Shown here piece by piece: positions 29,352 to 35,243 of a stretch of DNA of 35,243 nucleotides. Every line of letters starts with the position of its first letter. The first letter of the stretch is position 1. A model generated the notes under the pieces. That model had not been told where the DNA came from, searched no databases, and was given only the letters and a program-made list of their open reading frames with translations. Source of the DNA: an uncultured Christensenellaceae bacterium (lineage in GTDB: Bacteria; Bacillota; Clostridia; Christensenellales; UBA1242); assembly GCA_910587225.1 (NCBI GenBank), contig CAJULT010000012.1, positions 1 to 35,243 on the forward strand, in the 5' to 3' direction. Both the position numbers and the translations under genes were made by a program.

Positions 29352-30458
29352 ATGAAAGAAACTATAGCAATTTTTTATGGCGGGCAAAGTGTAGAACATG
29401 ATATATCTATTATCACCGCTTTGCAGGCGATGAAATTTGTTCCGTCTAAGTATAACCTTTTACCTATCTACATGACGCAAAATGGAAGATGGGTATCTTG
29501 TAAAAATCTTGACAAAGCGGAAGTCTATCTTGATTTTCGTCGTCGGGCTAAAAAGCAAAAAGAAGTTATGGTTAAGGCAGGCGAACCATATTTATATATT
29601 GGTAAAAGTAAAGTCAAAATTGACTGTGCGCTTATCTGTTGTCATGGCAGAGGCGGCGAGGACGGTGCGCTTGCTGGCATGCTTAGGCAGTGTAAAATTC
29701 CTTTCACAAGCTGCGATGTGATGTCGGCGGCGGTAACTATGGATAAGGCAATGACAAAACGTGTGCTAAAATCCTACAAAATTCCCTCTCCTGACTTTGT
29801 GAATATTTATTCGCAAGATTATAAAAACGACAAATTTCTTGTTATGAAAGAAATAGAAAAAAGTCTTACCTTTCCATTAATTGTTAAACCTGCAAACCTT
29901 GGAAGTAGCGTTGGCATTACTATTTGTGAAGACCTGCCTTCGCTTGATAAGGCTATAACTCTCGCTTTTGAGTTTGATGAAAAGGTGGTAGTAGAGCAGT
30001 TTTTAGAAAGAGCAAAAGAATATGCTTGTGCCGCTTTTAAAATGGGTGGAAGCATTATATGTTCAAATGTGCAACAAATACATAAAGGCAATATTTACAC
30101 TTTTGAAGAAAAGTATTTATCTAAAAAAGAAGAAAAATTTGATAAATTGCCTGCAAAACTTGAAAATTTGATTAAAAAAAGAACGCGGGAGTGCTACTCA
30201 GCGCTTGATTGCGACGGGGTGGTAAGAGTGGACTTTTTAGAAAGTGAGGACGGCAAACTATATGTGAATGAAATTAACTCTATTCCCGGTTCACTTGCTT
30301 TCAATCTTTTCAATCTTCCATTTAGAGAAATAATTCAAACCTTAATCGATGAGGCAAAAATAAGAGAAGAGATGCGCTCCAAAGAAGTTTATGAGTTTTC
30401 AAGTAAAGCTATCGAGGCTTATATAAAAATAAGTAGTCAAAATAAATATACAAAATAA
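29352..30458 (+). CDS. ddl: D-alanine--D-alanine ligase
   Basis: This ATP-grasp enzyme makes the D-Ala-D-Ala dipeptide used by MurF. The protein has 368 residues. It begins ETIAIFYGGQSVEHDISII and has KPANLGSSVGI in the ATP-binding region. The C-terminal RVDFLESEDGKLYVNEINS carries the metal ligands. The omega-loop keeps the EKYLS tyrosine of D-Ala-specific ligases rather than the histidine of VanA-type D-lactate ligases, so ordinary termini are expected. Start: ATG after AAGGAG. The stop lies in a short tandem repeat. Confidence 0.95.
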   Translation: MKETIAIFYGGQSVEHDISIITALQAMKFVPSKYNLLPIYMTQNGRWVSCKNLDKAEVYLDFRRRAKKQKEVMVKAGEPYLYIGKSKVKIDCALICCHGRGGEDGALAGMLRQCKIPFTSCDVMSAAVTMDKAMTKRVLKSYKIPSPDFVNIYSQDYKNDKFLVMKEIEKSLTFPLIVKPANLGSSVGITICEDLPSLDKAITLAFEFDEKVVVEQFLERAKEYACAAFKMGGSIICSNVQQIHKGNIYTFEEKYLSKKEEKFDKLPAKLENLIKKRTRECYSALDCDGVVRVDFLESEDGKLYVNEINSIPGSLAFNLFNLPFREIIQTLIDEAKIREEMRSKEVYEFSSKAIEAYIKISSQNKYTK

Positions 30459-30483
30459 TGCATAAATATACAAAATGTAATGC
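30442..30483 (+). repeat. Tandem 20/22-bp duplication at the ddl stop
   Basis: ATAAATATACAAAATAATGC (30442-30461) is directly repeated at 30462-30483 with a two-base insertion before AATGC. The ddl stop (30456-30458) lies in the first copy. Confidence 0.8.
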
Positions 30484-30495
30484 TTATGTCAATTT

Positions 30496-30524
30496 TTGAT
30501 ATATTTTGTCTATCAGGCTATACA
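30496..30524 (+). promoter_or_regulatory. Promoter of murE-mraY-murD-ftsW
   Basis: TTGATA (30496-30501) and TATACA (30519-30524) are 17 bp apart, about 40 bp before the murE start. No terminator is visible after ddl, so readthrough from upstream is also possible. Confidence 0.65.
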
Positions 30525-30562
30525 GCCCTTAAAAATTTTTAAAATAGAGGAAAGGAGAACTC

Positions 30563-32020
30563 GTGAAATTAAGTAAGCTATTAAAAGGAACAGGCGTTAT
30601 CTCTTTTCCTAGTGACATTGAGATAACAGGAATTGCTATTGACAGCCGCCAAGTGAGGTCGGGTGACATATTCATTTGTCTTAGCGGCGGCAGGGCAAAT
30701 GGCGATGACTATGCACGAGAGGCGTTAAGTAAAGGCGCGAGGGCGATTGTAAGTGAAAAGTCACTTCCTTTTTCATGTGCGATAAAAGTTGAAGATGCGA
30801 GAGCAGCCTATGCGCTGATTTCAAAAAACTTTTACGGGCGGGCATGTGACAAGATGAAAATTATTGGCGTGACAGGCACAAACGGCAAGACAACTGTGGT
30901 GGATATAATAACTCAGATTTTAAATTCCACTCATCGCAGCGCAGCCTCGATCGGCACGCTTGGAGTAAAACATAATAAGATGAGCGAGCAAACAGGCTTT
31001 ACAACCCCTGACCCGCATATTTTGCATGAAATGTTTTATAAGCTTTGGAAAGAGGGCGTGGAGTATGTTGTAATGGAAGTTTCCGCGCATGCGCTTGCGC
31101 TTAAAAAACTAGAAGGGGTTAATTTCGAAGTGGGAATACTTACAAACATTTCGCAGGATCACCTTGACTTTTTTAAAGATATGACCTCTTATGCGGAAGC
31201 TAAATATTCTTTTTTTGAAAGTGGACGGGTTAAGACGGGTATATTTAATATTGATGATGAGCTTGTGCGCATAGGTATGTTAGGGATGAAAGGTAAAAAG
31301 ATAACCTATTCTTCTCATAGCGGTGCTGACATTTTTTCTTCCGAGCAGAAGCTTGGCTTTTTAGGTTCAGAATTTCTATGTGCGGCGGACGATAAATTGT
31401 TTGCGGTTAAGACCAATCTAGTTGGACAGTATAATATTCAAAACACGCTCGCCGCGGTGGCTGCGTGCAGGGCGATTGGACTAGATGAAAAAGAAATTGC
31501 TGGCGCGCTTCGCTTTGTCGCGCCAACCGAGGGAAGATTTAACGTTGTTTCAGTTGGTGGAAGTAGGGTTATTATAGATTACGCTCACACCCCTGACGGA
31601 ATGGAAAAAGTACTATCGGCAGTGAGGGCGCTTACCAAAGGAAAGGTTATTTGTGTGTTTGGCTGCGGCGGTGAGCGGGACAAGGCAAAAAGGCCTCTTA
31701 TGGGGAAGGTGGCTTCCAAATATTCGGACAAGGTAATTATTACAAGTGATAACCCGCGCGGCGAGGAGCCTATCGAAATTATTAATTCGATTGCGCGAGG
31801 CGCGAGTGGGGACTACGAAAAAATTGAAAATCGTCATGATGCAACCTTTCAAGCTTTAAGTTTGGCAAAAGAGGGGGACAGTGTAGTTATTTTAGGCAAA
31901 GGCGGAGAGAAGTGGCAGGAAATAAAAGGTGAAAAGTTGCCATATAATGATTTTGACACCGTTTATGAATTTTATCGTGGGCGCATTGCCCTTAAAAGTG
32001 AGGAGAAAAAATGCTTTTAA
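30563..32020 (+). CDS. murE: UDP-MurNAc-L-Ala-D-Glu:meso-diaminopimelate ligase
   Basis: The enzyme adds the third amino acid of the peptidoglycan stem. The protein has 485 residues. P-loop GVTGTNGKTT is at 102-111. DNPR at 396-399 is the signature of enzymes using meso-diaminopimelate; lysine-adding enzymes differ there. The N-terminal UDP-binding domain has IAIDSRQVRSGDIFI. It uses a GTG start after AGGAGA and overlaps mraY by 10 bases. In most dcw clusters murF sits between murE and mraY; here it does not. Confidence 0.96.
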   Translation: MKLSKLLKGTGVISFPSDIEITGIAIDSRQVRSGDIFICLSGGRANGDDYAREALSKGARAIVSEKSLPFSCAIKVEDARAAYALISKNFYGRACDKMKIIGVTGTNGKTTVVDIITQILNSTHRSAASIGTLGVKHNKMSEQTGFTTPDPHILHEMFYKLWKEGVEYVVMEVSAHALALKKLEGVNFEVGILTNISQDHLDFFKDMTSYAEAKYSFFESGRVKTGIFNIDDELVRIGMLGMKGKKITYSSHSGADIFSSEQKLGFLGSEFLCAADDKLFAVKTNLVGQYNIQNTLAAVAACRAIGLDEKEIAGALRFVAPTEGRFNVVSVGGSRVIIDYAHTPDGMEKVLSAVRALTKGKVICVFGCGGERDKAKRPLMGKVASKYSDKVIITSDNPRGEEPIEIINSIARGASGDYEKIENRHDATFQALSLAKEGDSVVILGKGGEKWQEIKGEKLPYNDFDTVYEFYRGRIALKSEEKKCF

Positions 32021-32982
32021 GATATTTTTTAGTTTGTTTGGTCGCTGTGGTTGTGGGCATTATAATAGGTTTTCCTATGCTGGCTTTTTGCAAGAGGCTT
32101 AAATTTTCGCAACCAATTCTTCATTATGTGGACAAGCACACCGCTAAAAGCGGAACGCCGACTATGGGCGGGCTTATCTTTATTGCAAGCAGTATAATTT
32201 CAACCTTATTTTTTATCAAAGGACAAGCTTTTTGGGCAATCCTTAGTTTAATTATCATGCTCTGTTATGGTATGCTTGGCTTTCTCGATGACTTTTTAAA
32301 GGTGAGGTTTCATCACAATGAAGGCTTGAAACCATATCAAAAGATTATCGGACAGGTGGGAATAAGTCTTGTAGTCGCTCTTTATACCTATTTTCAGGTG
32401 GGGAGTACGATTGACCTATTTGGTGTTAGTTTGAATATGGGGATTTTCATTATTCCTTTTATCATGATTTTCTTTGTGGCGGTAACTAACAGTGTAAACC
32501 TCATGGATGGGCTGGACGGGTTATGTGCTAGCGTTAGCGGAACATATCTACTCTTCTTTGGTATTATTTTAGCAGTTATCGGTGGACAAGCTTTTTCTAA
32601 CCTTGCGATTGCAGCGTTTGGTATGGTTGGTTCGCTTATCGCATACCTGCTATTCAATGGCTATCCTGCCAAGATATTCATGGGGGATACCGGCTCGCTT
32701 GCACTCGGCGGTTTTATTGCAAGCCTTGCGGTTTTTTCGGGGTTAGAGTTGATTTTGCCAATCATGGGACTTTTATATGTGCTGACCGCGCTTAGCGATA
32801 TCTTGCAGGTGTTACACTATAAGAGAACTCACAAACGAATTTTTAAAATGGCGCCTCTTCATCATCATTTTGAGCAGCTTGGCGTGCATGAAAACCGAAT
32901 TGTCGCAATATATATAGTTATAACCTTTATGCTTGGCGCCTCTTGCTTGCTAGGCTATATGGCGGTGATGGGAGTGTTATGA
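32011..32982 (+). CDS. mraY: Phospho-MurNAc-pentapeptide transferase MraY
   Basis: MraY transfers phospho-MurNAc-pentapeptide to undecaprenyl phosphate, forming lipid I at the membrane. The protein has 323 residues and about ten membrane segments. Family motifs are TMGGLIF, DDFLKV, NSVNLMDGLDGL, GDTGSLALGG and the histidine-rich loop APLHHHFEQLG. The start overlaps the end of murE, with GAGGAG upstream; the stop overlaps the murD start by four bases. Confidence 0.97.
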   Translation: MLLRYFLVCLVAVVVGIIIGFPMLAFCKRLKFSQPILHYVDKHTAKSGTPTMGGLIFIASSIISTLFFIKGQAFWAILSLIIMLCYGMLGFLDDFLKVRFHHNEGLKPYQKIIGQVGISLVVALYTYFQVGSTIDLFGVSLNMGIFIIPFIMIFFVAVTNSVNLMDGLDGLCASVSGTYLLFFGIILAVIGGQAFSNLAIAAFGMVGSLIAYLLFNGYPAKIFMGDTGSLALGGFIASLAVFSGLELILPIMGLLYVLTALSDILQVLHYKRTHKRIFKMAPLHHHFEQLGVHENRIVAIYIVITFMLGASCLLGYMAVMGVL

Positions 32983-34268
32983 GAAATTTTCGCGGCAAAA
33001 AAGTTTTAGTGTATGGAATGGGGACAAGCGGGCAGGCAGCCTGCAAACTGCTCCATAGCCTAGGCGCTATTGTAAGCTTTTATGACGACGAAGAAAGATT
33101 TTTAAATTTTTACGCCTATGATAAAAATCCTATGTTGACTAAATATGACCTTGTGGTTGTTAGCCCGGGGATTAAAGTGCGAGGGAATGAACTTATCGCT
33201 CATTTTGTTTCCAAAGGCACAAAAGTAATAAGTGAACTTGACCTTGGGTATATGTTTTGCAAAGGGAAGATTGTTGGCATCACTGGTACAAATGGTAAGA
33301 CAACGGTAACCAGCCTTGTAGGCGCGATTTTAACGGCGGCGGGCAAAGCTAATTTTGTATGTGGCAATATCGGTCTGCCGCTTTGTGCAGTGGCACTTAA
33401 AACAAATAAAAAAAGTGTGGCAGTATGCGAAGTGTCTAGTTTTCAGTTGGAGCTTAGCAGGATTTTTCGCGCTGATATTGCGGCAATACTTAATATTGCT
33501 CCCGACCATATTGATAGGCATGGCTCGTTTGAGGAATATGTATTTGTTAAGAAAAAAATAATCAAGCCTCGTCAAAAATTGATCCTTTGCGGTGATGATG
33601 AAATAGTAAAAGGATTTGGGGAGAAAAATAAGCCAACCTATTATTCTTTATTTCCGCGCTCAAATGGTGTTTACCTTAGAAATAATATTATATATTATGG
33701 CAAAGCAAAAATCATGGCGGCGAGTGAAGTTCCGCTTATTGGCAATAAAAACCTTTTAAATGTTATGGCGGCGGTTGCGATTTGCAAAAAACTGGGAGTT
33801 AAATCGCAAATTATTAGAAGTGCGGTTATGTCATATAAGCCCCCAAAACACAGGCTTATGGTGCTTGGCAAAACCAAGAAAGGTGCGCTTGTAATTGATG
33901 ACAGCAAGGCGACAAATATCTCGTCGGTAGAGATGGCACTTGAAAGCGTGGACTGCGCAAACACCTATCTTCTTTTAGGTGGGCTTAATAAGGACTGCGA
34001 CTTTGCTGACTTTTTCGCAAAATTACCACCGCTTAAAAGCTTGCTCTGTTTCGGCGCTGCGGCTGATTATCTTGCAAGTGAGGCGGCATCACATGGTGTG
34101 CAAGCGGCGAGGTTTGACAGTATGAAAAAGGCAGCTGCTTTTGCAAGGGAGGAAGCGGGGGAAGGTGAAATAATTTTGCTTTCACCTGCGTGCGCAAGTT
34201 TTGATGAGTTTTCATCTTATGCGGTAAGGGGTGAGATTTTTAAGGAGATAATCTTTGAAGAGGCTTAG
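32979..34268 (+). CDS. murD: UDP-MurNAc-L-alanine:D-glutamate ligase
   Basis: The enzyme adds D-glutamate to UDP-MurNAc-L-Ala. The protein has 429 residues from the ATG at 32979, which overlaps the mraY stop (ATGA) and follows GGGAG. The N-terminal Rossmann-like domain reads VLVYGMGTSGQAACKLL. The P-loop is GITGTNGKTT, followed by NIAPDHIDRHGS and LSPACASFDEF, typical of MurD. It is slightly shorter than average but complete. Its last codons overlap the ftsW start and contain its ribosome site. Confidence 0.95.
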   Translation: MRNFRGKKVLVYGMGTSGQAACKLLHSLGAIVSFYDDEERFLNFYAYDKNPMLTKYDLVVVSPGIKVRGNELIAHFVSKGTKVISELDLGYMFCKGKIVGITGTNGKTTVTSLVGAILTAAGKANFVCGNIGLPLCAVALKTNKKSVAVCEVSSFQLELSRIFRADIAAILNIAPDHIDRHGSFEEYVFVKKKIIKPRQKLILCGDDEIVKGFGEKNKPTYYSLFPRSNGVYLRNNIIYYGKAKIMAASEVPLIGNKNLLNVMAAVAICKKLGVKSQIIRSAVMSYKPPKHRLMVLGKTKKGALVIDDSKATNISSVEMALESVDCANTYLLLGGLNKDCDFADFFAKLPPLKSLLCFGAAADYLASEAASHGVQAARFDSMKKAAAFAREEAGEGEIILLSPACASFDEFSSYAVRGEIFKEIIFEEA

Positions 34269-35199
34269 GATTGATAAACGTTGCGTATTTATTGCACTTT
34301 TGACGCTTGCACTTGTTGTGTTCGGCTGCGTTATGGTTTATAGCGCTAGCTTTTATAGTGCGCAGCATCATTATGGCCGCGGCGATTTCTTTTTAATTAA
34401 ACAAATTTTTGGTGTTGTGCTAGGAGTAGCAGCACTTATCATTTTTAGTTTTGTGGACTACCATTTGCTTGCCAAATTCAAGTGGGTGATTTATGGGGTA
34501 ACAATGGTCTTGCTTGCCCTCGTATTTATTCCTGGTATTGGTGTTGAAAGTTATGGCGCTAAACGCTGGATTTCAATACTAGGTTTTTCTATTCAACCGA
34601 GTGAGATTGCTAAGTTCGCGCTTGTTATTTTCGCGGCAAGTCATTTATCTAAAAATCATGAAAAGGCAAAGACGTTCAAAGGGCTTTTGCCCGTACTGCT
34701 TGTGGCTGGCAGTATGTGTGTTATGACCATGTTAGAGCCGAGCATGTCGGTCACCATGTGTATGGCGTTTGTTACTCTTTTCATGCTTATAATAGGTGGT
34801 ATGAGCAAGAAACATACAATAATGTTTTCAGTGCCAGCTGCGGCGGCTGTGCCTGCTCTTATACTTTTAGAGCCGTACCGCCTTAAACGACTTATGGCAT
34901 TTCTCAACCCGTGGGCAAGCCCACAAGGTGAGGGGTTTCAACTTATTCAATCGCTATATTCACTCGGTAGCGGTGGCTGGTTTGGTGTGGGGCTTTTTAA
35001 CTCCCGCCAAAAGTATCTTTTCTTGCCTTTTGCTGAAAGTGACTTTATTTTGTCAATCATAGGTGAAGAGGTGGGCTACATTGGCACGCTCGCGCTTATG
35101 GGAGTGTATCTTGCCCTTGTCATACTTTTAATTAAAGTTGCTCTAAATGCTAAAGACCGCTTTGGTGCAATGCTTTCAGGGGGAGTCGCCTTTATTATT
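34255..35199 (+). CDS. FtsW/SpoVE family lipid II polymerase, truncated by contig end
   Basis: This SEDS-family peptidoglycan glycosyltransferase acts in division or spore cortex synthesis. A TTG start at 34255 is supported by AAGGAG at 34242-34247 and gives MKRLRIDKRCVFIALLTL. About eight membrane segments are readable. Family motifs are KRWISILGFSIQPSE, FNSRQKYLFLPFAESDFI and EEVGYIG. Some 315 residues are present; about 60 at the C-terminus, including the last helices, are missing because adapter sequence begins at 35200. Membership of the dcw cluster favours FtsW, but SpoVE cannot be excluded. Confidence 0.9.
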
Positions 35200-35243
35200 A
35201 GATCGGAAGAGCGTCGTGTAGGAAAGAGTGTAGATCTCGGTGG
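35200..35243 (+). other. Illumina adapter sequence at the contig end (artefact)
   Basis: The sequence from AGATCGGAAGAGCGTCGTGT onwards matches the TruSeq universal adapter read-through, apart from one missing G in the GGGAAAG stretch. Translated in frame with ftsW it would give the familiar artefact peptide RSEERRVGK. These 44 bases are not part of the organism. Confidence 0.96.

Noticed and set aside
35200..35243. C-terminal tail of FtsW reading RSEERRVGK
   Set aside because: This peptide is translated adapter, seen widely as a database artefact.

Overview
The window is about 35 kb of AT-rich chromosome from a Gram-positive bacterium. It most likely comes from an endospore-forming member of the Clostridia (Bacillota). 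The evidence is a Firmicutes-type spc/alpha ribosomal operon, WhiA, Veg, SpoVG, SpoIIR, a SipL-like coat protein, the germination pair SleB/YpeB, and a MurE with the DNPR signature of meso-diaminopimelate peptidoglycan. The family or genus cannot be fixed from sequence reading alone. The last 44 bases match an Illumina adapter apart from one missing G, so this is the end of an assembled contig and the real DNA stops near 35199.

Layout. (1) 15-7005: end of the spc operon and the alpha operon (rpmD, rplO, secY, adk, map, a KOW protein, infA, rpmJ, rpsM, rpsK, rpsD, rpoA, rplQ), closed by a strong terminator. A hairpin-rich leader lies between secY and adk. (2) 7107-7805: one unrecognised gene with its own terminator. 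(3) 7919-13264: PHP phosphatase, whiA and dnaE as one operon. (4) 13352-14331: six tRNA genes (Gly, Arg, His, Gln, Lys, Gln) between one promoter and one terminator. The array is interrupted by about 410 bp of stacked inverted repeats that resemble no RNA family I know. (5) 14389-21327: a membrane zinc-ribbon protein, rpoZ, then priA-def-fmt-rlmN-rsgA-rpe, tightly packed. (6) 21322-25988: veg (minus strand), then a sporulation cluster: SipL-like SPOCS protein, spoIIR, sleB, ypeB. (7) 26058-27082: an unrecognised coiled-coil gene with a C9 tract inside its promoter, and spoVG on the minus strand. (8) 27200 to the end: cell-wall precursor genes: alpha/beta hydrolase, membrane-anchored MurF-like ligase, ddl, then murE-mraY-murD and a truncated ftsW/spoVE.

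How it fits together. Parts 1, 3 and 5 are growth housekeeping: ribosome, replication, restart, N-terminal formyl processing and ribosome maturation. Part 8 makes lipid I, from UDP-MurNAc-tripeptide and D-Ala-D-Ala to MraY, and starts septal peptidoglycan polymerisation. Part 6 covers forespore-to-mother-cell signalling, coat assembly and cortex breakdown. Several clusters are thinner than their usual Firmicutes versions: rapZ/yvcK, gmk/coaBC, rsmB/prpC/prkC and the in-place murF are not here.

The best candidate for something undescribed is the structured block at 13738-14149. Two neighbouring units (13814-13852 and 13877-13917) share one fold: an outer stem, a one-sided CAAACG bulge, a 9-bp inner stem and a triloop. 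The stem bases differ between units but still pair perfectly, as expected if the structure rather than the sequence is selected. The block sits inside a presumed tRNA transcript. The poly-C promoter at 26008-26035 is the second most interesting item.
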